From Paenibacillus sp. E222 (GTDB lineage Bacteria; Bacillota; Bacilli; Paenibacillales; Paenibacillaceae): a DNA stretch of 64,000 nucleotides. The position numbers and the translations under genes were made by a program. A model generated the notes under the pieces. It searched no databases. It was not told the DNA's origin and saw only the letters and a list, made by a program, of their open reading frames with translations. Positions within the stretch are counted from its first letter, which is position 1. The number at the start of each line of letters is the position of its first letter. Positions 52,822-62,006 of the stretch are shown here, piece by piece. Where the stretch lies: positions 2,418,001 through 2,482,000 of the forward strand of contig NZ_CP058552.1 in the NCBI RefSeq assembly GCF_013401555.1. The letters are read 5' to 3'.

Positions 52822-52954
52822 TGATGTCAGGCGTGTCAGGGCACCCTATTGTAAGCAGCGGTCATACGTTTACTCTGATTCCGATTTTGTTTAATATGAT
52901 GAATTATTATTATTATTATTTTATGATCTGCAGAGTGGAAAGAGGAGGCTATAT

Positions 52955-53683
52955 ATGCTGCGAACGTTGCTGGGTGAAAAGCCACGTAAGAACGAAGGCA
53001 TACTTAAGGACGCGATGGAGGCGATGGCGGATACGCTTGAGCTATTTCAGCGACAGATGCATGTGGACCATGATCCTACCCATGATTTTCGTAAACTGTA
53101 TATATGGACCCAGGGACTGATCTCTTCGCTGGATGAACTGGAGCAAAGCTGTTTTGCAGCTTCCCATTTCCGTCAGAAAGTCAAAGCGGGCTCTACGGAT
53201 GATATGACATTACCAGAAAAAGCAGAGTATGCCCGTTACGTCTATTTCTATAAGGATGGCTTCATCCGATGTTTTGCCATTCTGGATAAGTTAGGTACAG
53301 TGTTGAATGAAATGTTTGAGCTGAACACAACCAATGTTAAAACACATTATTCTTACTTTACCGTATTAAGACAGTTCGGATATGACAAGCAGCATTATGT
53401 TCTTGCCAACGAACTCATCCAGATTAAAGATTCCTACCGTGAGCCAATGAGCAAATTACGTAAACGACGAAACATGGAGATTCATTACATGAATTCCGAA
53501 ATGCAGGATGATCTGTGGCAGCTACACCAAACTTTGCAGGGGAAAGTGAAGCTGGAGGACCTGGATCAGCATCTTTTGGAACTCCGCGAGGGCGTAGACA
53601 TGGTATGTAAGACGTTAAAAGCAGCGTACGGCTACATCAACAAGAAGTGGCATAAGCAGGGAGTGGCTCAACCGCCAAAGTGA
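52955..53683 (+). CDS. Cthe_2314-type HEPN domain protein
   Basis: A 242-residue all-helical protein. RKRRNMEIHYM contains the R-N-x3-H signature of HEPN ribonucleases, and the long helices before it (EYARYVYFYKDGFIRCFAILDKLGTVL) match the Cthe_2314 HEPN group of Firmicutes. HEPN proteins often are RNases or toxin-like. No nucleotidyltransferase or antitoxin gene lies beside it, so a housekeeping or stress role is also possible. AAAGAGGAGG lies about 10 bases before the ATG. Confidence 0.8.
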   Translation: MLRTLLGEKPRKNEGILKDAMEAMADTLELFQRQMHVDHDPTHDFRKLYIWTQGLISSLDELEQSCFAASHFRQKVKAGSTDDMTLPEKAEYARYVYFYKDGFIRCFAILDKLGTVLNEMFELNTTNVKTHYSYFTVLRQFGYDKQHYVLANELIQIKDSYREPMSKLRKRRNMEIHYMNSEMQDDLWQLHQTLQGKVKLEDLDQHLLELREGVDMVCKTLKAAYGYINKKWHKQGVAQPPK

Positions 53684-53704
53684 TTTGAATTGTAATATTT
53701 GCCT

Positions 53705-53733
53705 TTGACAAATCGGAATACTTGGATTATACT
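53705..53733 (+). promoter_or_regulatory. Sigma-A promoter of the met transporter operon
   Basis: TTGACA (53705-53710), 17 bases, TATACT (53728-53733). The predicted transcript starts about 75 bases before the SAM riboswitch core. Confidence 0.7.
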
Positions 53734-53813
53734 GAGTTCCTGATTGACAGTTAGATGGAATTAACATTTATGACATTAACATTATAACTACTACTGAACT
53801 TATAAATTAAATA

Positions 53814-53957
53814 TTTCTTATCGAGAGCGGCGGAGGGACAGGCCCGATGAAGCCCGGCAACCGATTTATAACTGCATGACAGCTGTGTCATACTTTATAG
53901 ATGTTAGGTGCTAATTCCTACAAAATGGTGCAGGGCACGATTTTGGCAGATGAGAAG
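53814..53957 (+). promoter_or_regulatory. SAM-I riboswitch (S-box)
   Basis: Conserved S-box blocks occur in order: CTTATCGAGAG, GGCGGAGGGAC, GGCCCGATGAAGCCCGGCAACC and GGTGCTAATTCC, closed by GATGAGAAG, which pairs with the 5' end (P1). SAM binding should favour the terminator at 53975 and stop transcription of metNPQ. Confidence 0.93.
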
Positions 53958-53974
53958 GTATAATCTTTCACGTG

Positions 53975-54013
53975 AAGAGCCCTTTTTGTTTCTGCAAAAG
54001 GGCTCTTTTTTTG
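53975..54013 (+). terminator. SAM-controlled intrinsic terminator
   Basis: AAGAGCCCTTTT pairs with AAAAGGGCTCTT, then seven T residues. It follows the S-box aptamer by 17 bases. Confidence 0.9.
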
Positions 54014-54082
54014 TACGATGAAGGGGAGTTTTCCTTTCATTCGGGTAAAGATACATGTAGGCAGTGGGAAGGAGCAGTAATT

Positions 54083-55117
54083 TTGATTGAATTAAAAGGT
54101 TTAACCAAGACGTACGGTAAAGGTTCAAAAAGTACGACGGCCTTATCGGAACTAAATTTGAATATCCGCAAGGGTGAAATATTTGGAGTTATCGGTCATT
54201 CCGGTGCAGGCAAGAGTACATTGATCCGTTGTATCAATTTGCTCGAACGCCCCACGGCAGGCGAGGTTTGGGTTGATGGTATCAACCTAACCGATCTCAA
54301 TAAGTCCGATTTGCAACAACAACGGCGTAAGATCGGCATGATTTTTCAACACTTTAATCTGTTATCCTCAGCTACGGTATATGATAATGTGGCTTTTCCT
54401 TTGAAGCTCGTTAATACGCCCAAGGCTGCCATTGATCGGAAAGTGAAGGAAATGCTCGCATTGGTTGGGCTGGAGGACCACAGCAATAAATATCCGGCCC
54501 AGCTGTCAGGCGGACAGAAGCAAAGGGTCGGTATTGCGAGAGCACTCGCGAGTGATCCGAACGTGCTGTTGTGTGATGAGGCCACATCGGCACTTGATCC
54601 CCAGACAACCGATTCGATTCTGAAGTTATTGCTGGATATCAATGAAAAGTACAACCTCACGATTGTGCTAATCACCCATGAGATGCACGTGATCCAGAAT
54701 ATCTGTGATCAGGTGGCGGTTATCCATCAGGGAGGCATCGTGGAGCAAGGGCCGGTGACGGAAGTATTCCTCAAGCCACAGCATGCCATTACGCGTGACT
54801 TTATAATGCGGGACCATGAGGTTGGAATTGCATTGGAAGAGACCGCTCTGGCGAGTGCAGATGTCTCATTACAGACGGACGGAGCTTCTAAGCTTGTGAA
54901 AATATCCTTCCTGGGCAATAAAACCTATGAGGCGATTTTGTCCAGAACGGTTCGTAAAACAGGAGTGGATTTCGCCATTTTGCAAGGCACCATTTCAACC
55001 ATCAAACAAGTTCCCTATGGACAGCTGACCGTTCGGTTCGAGGGACAGTCAGATGAGATTAATCTCACCATTAAAGAGTTAGTGGATCAGGGACTTGATG
55101 TGGAGGTGCTTCGTTAA
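54083..55117 (+). CDS. metN: Methionine ABC transporter ATP-binding protein
   Basis: A 344-residue ABC ATPase of the methionine importer. Walker A is GHSGAGKST, the signature is QLSGGQKQRVGIARAL, Walker B is NVLLCDEATSALDP, and the C-terminal regulatory NIL domain (about 270-344) senses cytosolic methionine. The TTG at 54083 gives the family start (MIELKGLTKTYG) and follows GGAAGGAG; an in-frame ATG at 53972 lies inside the terminator hairpin and is rejected. metI follows with no gap. Confidence 0.95.
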   Translation: MIELKGLTKTYGKGSKSTTALSELNLNIRKGEIFGVIGHSGAGKSTLIRCINLLERPTAGEVWVDGINLTDLNKSDLQQQRRKIGMIFQHFNLLSSATVYDNVAFPLKLVNTPKAAIDRKVKEMLALVGLEDHSNKYPAQLSGGQKQRVGIARALASDPNVLLCDEATSALDPQTTDSILKLLLDINEKYNLTIVLITHEMHVIQNICDQVAVIHQGGIVEQGPVTEVFLKPQHAITRDFIMRDHEVGIALEETALASADVSLQTDGASKLVKISFLGNKTYEAILSRTVRKTGVDFAILQGTISTIKQVPYGQLTVRFEGQSDEINLTIKELVDQGLDVEVLR

Positions 55118-55777
55118 ATGGATTTTTCAACGGTACGTTGGGAAGAAATCGGTAAGGCTTCGATTGAAACACTGCAAATCCTGGGAGCATCGGGCTTGTT
55201 CACGATCATCATTGGTCTGCCGCTAGGCGTATTGCTGTTTATGACGGCAAGGTCGGCTTCGATCCAGTCCCAAGTGGTGTACACGATATTATCGTTCATT
55301 GTAAACATTCTGCGCTCAGTGCCATTTATCATTTTGATTGTTGCACTCATTCCGTTTACGCGTTCACTGGTCGGCACAGCTACAGGAGTGCTGGGTGTCA
55401 TACCACCGCTCGTCATTGCCGCAGCTCCATACTTTGCCCGATTGGTGGAAACTACACTGCGTGAAGTGGATCGTGGCGTCATTGAAGCGGCACAGGCGAT
55501 GGGCGCTTCAACCGGACAGATTGTACGGCGCGTACTTCTGCCAGAGGCATTGCCGGGTCTGTTAGCCGGGATCACCATTACAATCGTTACCCTTGTTTCC
55601 TACACGGCGATGGCGGGAATGGTTGGTGGTGGAGGTCTGGGAACATTGGCAATCAACTATGGATACTTCCGTTATCAGTATGAAATTATGATTATATCCG
55701 TTGTATTTATGGTCATTCTGGTGCAAGTGCTTCAGATGGCTGGCGATCGTTTGGTTAAATGGTTCACCAGGAAATAA
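55118..55777 (+). CDS. metI: Methionine ABC transporter permease
   Basis: A 219-residue permease (called MetP in Bacillus) with five helices and the coupling segment EAAQAMGASTGQIVRRVLLPEALPG. It passes methionine, or methionine derivatives, handed over by MetQ. Its ATG comes directly after the metN stop codon. MetI-type permeases of this size form homodimers. Confidence 0.94.
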   Translation: MDFSTVRWEEIGKASIETLQILGASGLFTIIIGLPLGVLLFMTARSASIQSQVVYTILSFIVNILRSVPFIILIVALIPFTRSLVGTATGVLGVIPPLVIAAAPYFARLVETTLREVDRGVIEAAQAMGASTGQIVRRVLLPEALPGLLAGITITIVTLVSYTAMAGMVGGGGLGTLAINYGYFRYQYEIMIISVVFMVILVQVLQMAGDRLVKWFTRK

Positions 55778-55857
55778 CACATATATAGCATTTGCCTGAT
55801 TCGGTATCGACTTGGTGCAAAATGCAAAAAAAATTTATTGGAGAAGGGGTTTTACAC

Positions 55858-56694
55858 ATGAAAAAATGGTCTTTTGCTCTACTTAGCATTATGCTGATCG
55901 CGGTTCTTGCGGCTTGCGGAAACAACAAGGATTCCGACAGCGGCGCTGACAATGCTGGAGGCGCACCGCGCACCGTAGAATTGAAAGTGGGAGCATCACC
56001 AACACCACATGCTGAAATTTTGGAAAGCATCAAGCCTGAACTTGAAGCTGAAGGCATTCGCTTGCAAATCGTGACTTTCAATGATTATGTTCAACCTAAC
56101 CAACAGCTTGAAGATAAACAACTGGATGCGAACTTTTTCCAACACCAGCCTTACCTGGATACAGAGAACAAAGAACGTGGTTTCCACCTCGTTGCTGTAA
56201 CACCTGTGCATGTTGAGCCATTTGCTGGCTATTCCAAAAAAATTAAATCATTGGATGAGTTGAAAGACGGCGCAAAAGTAGCCATTCCTAATGACCCATC
56301 AAACGGCGGTCGTGGACTGTTGTTGCTTGCAAAAGAAGGACTTATCACGCTGAAAGACAACACAAATATCACTTCTACGATTCAGGATATTACAGCTAAT
56401 CCGAAAAACCTGAATATCATCGAGCTGGATGCAGCCATGATGCCTCGTCAACTGGATGAAGCAGACCTGGTATTCATCAACGCCAACTACGCGCTGGAAG
56501 CCAATCTGAACCCAGAGAAGGATGCGCTGTTGATTGAGGACCTGCAAGGTAACCCTTATGCAAACATCCTCGTATCTCGTGAAGATAACAAAGATGCAGA
56601 TGCTATCCAAAAACTGGCTGCAGCTCTGCATTCCGAAGAAGTTAAAACATTCATCAAAGATCGTTATCAAGGTGCTGTAGAACCTGCGTTTTAA
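55858..56694 (+). CDS. metQ: Methionine-binding lipoprotein
   Basis: A 278-residue NlpA-family lipoprotein: signal peptide and lipobox (IAVLAACG) at residues 13-20, then the core LKVGASPTPHAEILESIKPE, NDYVQPNQQLEDKQLDANFFQHQPYL (a methionine-site region) and AIPNDPSNGGRGLLLL. GGAGAAGGGG precedes the ATG at 55858; a longer frame from 55792 has no site. It is 80 bases after metI and closed by a terminator. Confidence 0.94.
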   Translation: MKKWSFALLSIMLIAVLAACGNNKDSDSGADNAGGAPRTVELKVGASPTPHAEILESIKPELEAEGIRLQIVTFNDYVQPNQQLEDKQLDANFFQHQPYLDTENKERGFHLVAVTPVHVEPFAGYSKKIKSLDELKDGAKVAIPNDPSNGGRGLLLLAKEGLITLKDNTNITSTIQDITANPKNLNIIELDAAMMPRQLDEADLVFINANYALEANLNPEKDALLIEDLQGNPYANILVSREDNKDADAIQKLAAALHSEEVKTFIKDRYQGAVEPAF

Positions 56695-56757
56695 GCTGAA
56701 CGATTAAGCTGAAAATACATTGTATACTCGGCTCCACATGTTATGGAACTACTAAAG

Positions 56758-56798
56758 AAAGCCCTGCATTCTCTTTATGGAGAATACGGGGCTTTTTG
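56758..56798 (+). terminator. Rho-independent terminator of metNIQ
   Basis: AAAGCCCTGCATTCTC pairs with GAGAATACGGGGCTTT, followed by TT; possibly shared with the convergent DUF2167 gene. Confidence 0.85.
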
Positions 56799-56862
56799 TT
56801 GTGTACATCATATTAAAGAGTGCTTCGATGTAAGAGCACTTTAAGTACGTTACTTATAAGCT

Positions 56863-57867
56863 TTAATGTTTATTCGGATTCGGATCAGTATCCGAACGTC
56901 CATCTGTCTGTTGGCTATCAGAATGTGTGGACTCCTGTCCAGCAGCATGCTGTTGGTAAGCTTCTTCAGCAGGAGAAAGCGAACTCTGATCTTCTGGGTC
57001 AGCATCCTTTTTGCGGCCGGTCAGCTTGCGACGAATCCATCCGAATGCACCAACAATAGCGGCCACGATGACAAACCATCCTTTTTTGAGCAAAAGCAAT
57101 AATCCAACTTTCTTAGCTACAGCTACACCAGCACCACCGAGAATCAGACTGGTCAGGCCGAGTTCTGATTTTTTGTCTATCGATGCATCAAACTCTTCAT
57201 AGGTGTTTCCTTTGGTCACGTTGAGTTGGTTAAGCACGGAGCTTTCAAACTGTTTACGGTTTTCTTCAAAATTGGCACTATCCGTAACAAGGATAACACC
57301 GATGTATCCCTCGCGGGTGAGTACATTCACATTGTAATTGACGAGTTTTTCCCGCTCTGCATCCTCAAGGCCAAGAGAATAGATCAATTGATGTTTGGTG
57401 CTGTCATAGGCGGGCTCAATCTCCCACCCAGTGATAAACAGCTGATTTTCGGGTGATGTTTTCTCATTTTGTTCTTCTGTTCCTCTTTTGTAGCTATCGA
57501 GCAGTTCATCGGCGTCCAGATCGTCTTTCTCACTGTCGTCGACATGACCGGTATCGTTATATTCAAAGATCACATACCAGTTAGAGTTTTCGCCGGCGCC
57601 ATAGATACTTCCAATTTCCGTTCCATTGGGGAAGGAGTCGGTGTCCTCCAGAAACCTTTGGGTGTTAGCTGCATCGAGATAGGATAGGTTTTCGGCTACG
57701 GTTAATGTTGCTTTGTTATCAAGTACTACGTTTGAAGGCCCGTCAATCCATTGATAATCTTCGGTGGAGCTATTGCTTTCACTTTCTGCAGATACTGTGG
57801 TCGAGTATGGACCTTGAAATGAGGCGATAAGCAAAATTGTGAGTAGAGAGGCTAACCATCTTTTCAT
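56863..57867 (-). CDS. DUF2167 family membrane-anchored protein
   Basis: A 334-residue protein with an N-terminal signal peptide (about 1-27), a DUF2167 domain (about 38-215; WIDGPSNVVLDNKATLTV, GSIYGAGENSNWYVIFEYND, GHVDDSEKDDLDADELL, GWEIEPAYDS), then a hydrophobic segment (about 240-275) and a charged cytosolic tail rich in Lys, Asp and Gln. Family members are poorly characterised envelope proteins. It is transcribed alone. Confidence 0.82.
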   Translation of the reverse strand: MKRWLASLLTILLIASFQGPYSTTVSAESESNSSTEDYQWIDGPSNVVLDNKATLTVAENLSYLDAANTQRFLEDTDSFPNGTEIGSIYGAGENSNWYVIFEYNDTGHVDDSEKDDLDADELLDSYKRGTEEQNEKTSPENQLFITGWEIEPAYDSTKHQLIYSLGLEDAEREKLVNYNVNVLTREGYIGVILVTDSANFEENRKQFESSVLNQLNVTKGNTYEEFDASIDKKSELGLTSLILGGAGVAVAKKVGLLLLLKKGWFVIVAAIVGAFGWIRRKLTGRKKDADPEDQSSLSPAEEAYQQHAAGQESTHSDSQQTDGRSDTDPNPNKH

Positions 57868-58185
57868 TTACGCTATATTCCTTTCGAAGGTGTCATGCAA
57901 TGTTGTCATTTACATGAACATATGTATTGTGTCGTTATATTCATAAGAAAATAAGGACTTATCGACATTAACATAGGCATCCGGACCAGACAAGGGAATT
58001 CTGGAGATAAAGGGTAAATTTTACTCCGAAAGACCTAATTCATTTTATTTTAGTTGTTTGAAAGCTGAGTATTTAGTCCTTAATTTACACTCTTTTGCAA
58101 ATGGTACAGATTGGTGGGAAACGCGAGTTGTGGGGGGATGATAAATCTTTTATACTGGATGAGTGACTGCTCTTTGAAGAGGGGG
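57868..58185. other. Intergenic region, divergent genes
   Basis: It separates the DUF2167 gene from the SDR gene. No gene, riboswitch or strong hairpin was found; AT-rich stretches near 57930 and 58070 could hold the two divergent promoters, but no box pair is convincing. Confidence 0.45.
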
Positions 58186-58971
58186 ATGAACGTGAAGGGA
58201 AAGATTGCCCTCATAACGGGAAGTGCCAAAGGTCTTGGTAAAATGACGGCCCTCAGTCTGGCGGATCAGGGTTGCCATATTGCGCTGAATTACGTACATA
58301 GTCGTACGGAAGCTGAGGCGTTAGAGGCTCAGATCGTAGCCAAGGGTGTGCGGTGTATTGCCGTCCAGGCCGATATTTCCAAGACAGAAGAGATCACCAT
58401 GCTGGTTGCAACGGTTGAAGAGAAACTGGGCAGCATTGATATTCTCGTGAACAACGCGGGTCCTTTTGTCCGTGAACGTCGACTGTTTGCCGAGTATTCC
58501 GTAGATGAGGTTCAGATGCTTGTGCAAGGAAACCTGCTTGGACCGATGTTGCTGGATCAGCGTGTATTGCCGGAGATGCGGCGCAAGCAGTGGGGACGAA
58601 TTATCCACTTTGGCTTCAGTCATGCGGGAGAAGCGAGGTCATGGCCTCATCGGGCGGTTTATGCAGCTGCGAAGGTAGGTCTGGTTTCATTTACAAAGAC
58701 ACTTGCTGTGGAGGAAGCTCCCTACGGCATTACGGTTAATATGGTCTGTCCAGGTGATATTCGCGGTGCTAACAAAGAGAAAACGATTGATGAGATGGCA
58801 GGTATAACCGACGAGGAAACGCCGAGAGGACGTCCTGGAAGCGGTGAAGATATTGCGCGGGTGATTACTTATCTGTGTCTGGATCATTCCGATTTTATAA
58901 CCGGTAACATTATGGATGTATCTGGAGGACTTGATCCGATTCGTCCTAACATACAGCGTGAGGATGCATAG
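58186..58971 (+). CDS. Short-chain dehydrogenase/reductase
   Basis: A 261-residue SDR: cofactor loop TGSAKGLGK, NNAG near residue 88, catalytic Ser in HFGFSHAG, and Tyr/Lys in YAAAK. The C-terminal DFITGNIMDVSGGL is typical of FabG-like enzymes. The segment WGRIIHFGFSH resembles members annotated as 3-oxoacyl-ACP or pteridine reductases. GAAGAGGGGG precedes ATG 58186 closely; GTG 58192 is an alternative start at better spacing. The substrate is undefined. Confidence 0.88.
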   Translation: MNVKGKIALITGSAKGLGKMTALSLADQGCHIALNYVHSRTEAEALEAQIVAKGVRCIAVQADISKTEEITMLVATVEEKLGSIDILVNNAGPFVRERRLFAEYSVDEVQMLVQGNLLGPMLLDQRVLPEMRRKQWGRIIHFGFSHAGEARSWPHRAVYAAAKVGLVSFTKTLAVEEAPYGITVNMVCPGDIRGANKEKTIDEMAGITDEETPRGRPGSGEDIARVITYLCLDHSDFITGNIMDVSGGLDPIRPNIQREDA

Positions 58972-58977
58972 CACAAA

Positions 58978-59016
58978 AAAAGAGCCCTCCGCTTCAGGTG
59001 AAGCGAAAGGCTCTTG
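58978..59016. terminator. Bidirectional rho-independent terminator
   Basis: AAGAGCC with inner CGCTTC pairs with GAAGCG and GGCTCTT. It separates the convergent SDR and NifU genes. Confidence 0.8.
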
Positions 59017-59039
59017 AGGTTTATTTCGTGAAGGATTGA

Positions 59040-59285
59040 TTAGAATACTTGTACGACTTCTTCGACACCGTCAACTTCTTCAAGAAGGGCACGTTCAATC
59101 CCGGCTTTTAAGGTAATGGTGGAGCTTGGGCAGCTGCCGCAGGCACCGACCAGTTTCAGCTTAACGATGCCATCCTCTACGTCGACCAGTTCCACGTCAC
59201 CGCCATCGCGTTGCAGGAACGGACGAAGTTTGTCAAGCACGTCAGATACCTCATCATACATGGTGCTTTGTGCGTTTTCGCTCAT
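59040..59285 (-). CDS. NifU C-terminal domain protein (YutI-like Fe-S scaffold)
   Basis: An 81-residue protein made of the NifU C-terminal domain: [22 protein letters not shown] and the CxxC in [14 protein letters not shown]. It carries or transfers Fe-S clusters. AAAGGAG lies 9 bases before the ATG. With yuzB, yutJ and yutM nearby this reproduces the B. subtilis yut region. Together with the YutM-type A-type carrier it suggests an Fe-S maturation neighbourhood. Confidence 0.93.
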   Translation of the reverse strand: MSENAQSTMYDEVSDVLDKLRPFLQRDGGDVELVDVEDGIVKLKLVGACGSCPSSTITLKAGIERALLEEVDGVEEVVQVF

Positions 59286-59366
59286 TTTTTTTCAACTCCT
59301 TTCCTCACTATATTATATTACAAATGGCCATAAATTAAAATGGTCAAACAAAGCAGGTGAACCTAC

Positions 59367-59621
59367 ATGAGACCGATTATTGAATTTTGTGCCAATAATA
59401 TGCATTTTGGCACAGATGAAGTCATGGATCAACTGGAAGAAAATCCAGACTATGATGTGATAGAATACGGCTGCCTCAGCAATTGCGGCCAATGTTACAT
59501 GACTCCATTTGCACTGGTGAATGGCGAGTTAGTCATCACTGATAAAGTGGAGGATTTATATAACGCCATTTTGGCCAAAATTGCCGAAGCCGATGCCTGG
59601 GATGAGTTGGATCTCGATTAA
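59367..59621 (+). CDS. yuzB: YuzB family protein (DUF1450)
   Basis: An 84-residue protein with conserved cysteines in IEFCANNMHF and YGCLSNCGQCYMTPFALVNG, likely a redox or metal site of thioredoxin-like [2Fe-2S] type. It is divergent from the NifU gene with 81 bases between. Its last four bases overlap the convergent end of the NADH dehydrogenase-like gene. The role is unknown, but the linkage with Fe-S proteins is conserved. Confidence 0.9.
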   Translation: MRPIIEFCANNMHFGTDEVMDQLEENPDYDVIEYGCLSNCGQCYMTPFALVNGELVITDKVEDLYNAILAKIAEADAWDELDLD

Positions 59622-60679
59622 CCGAGATGACGCTTGGACATCCAGAGCACGCCGCTTTTTAAAATACGTGGCACACGTCCCATCATGGACGTCTTGCCCA
59701 TCAGCCCAAATCCAGCCTTCTTGCCGAGTGCACCGAGTGTGCCACGAAGCTTGAGCGGCTGCGGATTGGGCTTTTCGCCTTTCCAGAGGGCATGCTGAAT
59801 ATGGGCGATTTGTTCACCCTGTACTTCGGCAGCCTGACCGCTTGGTGCATAAGGCACGCTGGCGCAATCACCTACTACATAGACATCGGTATATTCCGGA
59901 ATTTGATAATATTCGTTCAGTACGACACGACCTTGTGGATCCTTGGTCACATCGAGATCCTGTACGACTTTTACGGGCTGAATTCCGGCAGTCCAGACTA
60001 CCGCATCCGTTAGAATTTCTTCATCTCGGTTGAAAATGGCGTTTGGTTCAAGTCGGGAAATGGCAATATGCCCACGTGTCTCGACCTGATGTTCGCCGAA
60101 CCATTCATGAACATAAGCAGACAAGCGCTGCGGAAAAGCGGATAATACACGTTCACCACGGTCCAGGATGCTGATGTTCAGGTCCGGTCTGCTCTCACGA
60201 AGCTCGGCAGCCATCTCGACGCCGCTCAATCCACCGCCGACGATATGCACATTACCGTAAGCTTTAACTTCGTTAAGACGAAGGTAGGTTTCCCGTGTTT
60301 TGCTGAAGCTTTGAATTGTACAGCTATATTCCTCGGCTCCCGGCGTATTGTGGAATCGGTCTGTACATCCAAGTCCAATTACGAGCTTGTCATACTCCAA
60401 CGGGTCCTGGCCTTCAAATTCAATCTGACGCTGTTCCAAGTCGATCGAAGTTACTTCTCCGTAACGATAAGTGACTTTGTCACTAACTGGAAATTGGATA
60501 CGCAGGTCATAATCGGATACGGTCCCTGCGGCGAGTGCGTAATATTCAGTTTTCAATCCTTGGAAGGGACTGCGGTCCACCAACACGATTTGTGTATCTG
60601 ACGGGATCTTGCCTTCCAGAAGTTCCTTGATGATCGTGAGGCCACCGTAGCCGCCTCCGAGAATGACGAAATTTTTCAT
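59618..60679 (-). CDS. Type II NADH dehydrogenase-like FAD oxidoreductase (YutJ)
   Basis: A 353-residue flavoprotein: FAD motif VILGGGYGGL, the second dinucleotide motif VHIVGGGLSGVEMAAEL, and VYVVGDCA near the C-terminal FAD contact. It lacks the strong membrane-binding tail of full NDH-2 enzymes, though the C-terminus is basic (KSGVLWMSKRHLG). AGAAAGGAAG precedes the ATG at 60679; a frame to 60751 has no such site. It probably passes electrons from NADH to menaquinone or another acceptor. Confidence 0.88.
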   Translation of the reverse strand: MKNFVILGGGYGGLTIIKELLEGKIPSDTQIVLVDRSPFQGLKTEYYALAAGTVSDYDLRIQFPVSDKVTYRYGEVTSIDLEQRQIEFEGQDPLEYDKLVIGLGCTDRFHNTPGAEEYSCTIQSFSKTRETYLRLNEVKAYGNVHIVGGGLSGVEMAAELRESRPDLNISILDRGERVLSAFPQRLSAYVHEWFGEHQVETRGHIAISRLEPNAIFNRDEEILTDAVVWTAGIQPVKVVQDLDVTKDPQGRVVLNEYYQIPEYTDVYVVGDCASVPYAPSGQAAEVQGEQIAHIQHALWKGEKPNPQPLKLRGTLGALGKKAGFGLMGKTSMMGRVPRILKSGVLWMSKRHLG

Positions 60680-60899
60680 GACTCGGCTTCCTTTCTGCAT
60701 CAGTCCCGTGTGAACGGGGCTGTAACCTGTGGAGCAGCTATGCAATAACATAGCTGCTCCTGTTTTTTAATCTGGATTTGAAATAATTGAAAATAGGCAT
60801 TTAAAATTACAGATATGCTTCAGCAATCTGCACCACTCCATGCCAAACGCTCCCGGGTAGAATGAAAGTCGCTTATGGGAATGATGCTCATGCTACATG

Positions 60900-62006
60900 T
60901 TATTCGTACACTTGAATTTCATTGTAGAACGTATCACGTTCTACCGGAATGCGTCCAGCACCCTTAATTAACCAAATAAGCTCTTTGCGGGTAAGTCCTT
61001 CAGGCGTTAGTGCACCTGCTGCATGACTAATCCGTTCGCGAACGATTGTGCCGTGTGCATCCGAAGCGCCGAATCCCAGAGCGACTTGAGTCAGCTGTGG
61101 ACCAATGTTGATGAAGTAGGCTTTGATATGATCAATGTTATCCAGCATCAGACGGCTGATCGCAATCGTTTTGAGATCCTCGTATGCAGAGTTACGACGC
61201 ATGATGCTGGCGTTTTTGCTTTTCGGCTGCATGGAAAGCGGGATAAAGACCATAAATCCATTGGTTTCATCTTGCAATTCACGAATCTGTACCATATGGT
61301 TGACACGATCTTCATAGGACTCAATGGATCCATAAAGCATCGTGGTATGGGTGCGCATGCCCAGATGATGAGCAGTACGGTGCACTTCCAGATAACGGTC
61401 AACGTTCGCTTTGTTTACGCGCATTTTTTTGCGGTATTCATCGGACAGGATCTCAGCGCCGCCACCAGTCAGTGATTTCAGACCTGCTTTTTGCAGTTCT
61501 TGTAGTACTTCCTTGATGCTCAGTCCGCTGATGCGAGTGAAGAAATCAATCTCGGCCGCTGTGTAGGCTTTCAGCGTAACGTCCGGATATTTCTCGTTTA
61601 AAGCACGCAAGGAATCGACATAATATTGAAAAGGAACATGGTTGTTATGTCCGCCTACAATATGGAACTCGCGTACACCTGGGTGAATATGCTGTTCTAC
61701 GTAATCAATCATTTCCTGACCGGACAACGTGTAAGAGCCTTCTTCGCCCTGATCTTTGCGGAAGTTACAGAAAGCGCAGTGAGCTTCACATACGTTAGTA
61801 AAATAAAGGCTCATGTTTTCAATAAAATAAACTTTCTTGCCATTCTTACGCAGGTTGGCCTCATTGGCCAGTTGGCCCAAAGTCAGCAGATCATCCGATT
61901 CATACAGATAAACGCCGTCTTCTACGGTCAGCCTTACGCCGTTCTGCACTTTCTCAATGATTTCAGCCATTCTTTTGTCTGTGAACGGTGTTACCAATGT
62001 AGACAT
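60900..62006 (-). CDS. mqnE: Aminofutalosine synthase (radical SAM)
   Basis: A 368-residue radical SAM enzyme: cluster motif CEAHCAFC near residue 72, then FHIVGGHNNHVPFQYY, KSLTGGGAEILSDEYR and GASDAHGTI. It joins 3-[(1-carboxyvinyl)oxy]benzoate with SAM in the futalosine route to menaquinone, which several Paenibacilli use instead of the classical Men pathway. TAGGAGG lies 9 bases before the ATG. No other mqn genes are in the window. Confidence 0.92.
   Translation of the reverse strand: MSTLVTPFTDKRMAEIIEKVQNGVRLTVEDGVYLYESDDLLTLGQLANEANLRKNGKKVYFIENMSLYFTNVCEAHCAFCNFRKDQGEEGSYTLSGQEMIDYVEQHIHPGVREFHIVGGHNNHVPFQYYVDSLRALNEKYPDVTLKAYTAAEIDFFTRISGLSIKEVLQELQKAGLKSLTGGGAEILSDEYRKKMRVNKANVDRYLEVHRTAHHLGMRTHTTMLYGSIESYEDRVNHMVQIRELQDETNGFMVFIPLSMQPKSKNASIMRRNSAYEDLKTIAISRLMLDNIDHIKAYFINIGPQLTQVALGFGASDAHGTIVRERISHAAGALTPEGLTRKELIWLIKGAGRIPVERDTFYNEIQVYE

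Noticed and set aside
52900..52922. ATT trinucleotide run upstream of the HEPN gene
   Set aside because: A short AT-rich tract of a few units; no evidence for phase variation.
53972..54082. 37-codon N-terminal extension of metN
   Set aside because: The ATG lies in the SAM-controlled terminator region and the extra residues do not belong to MetN.
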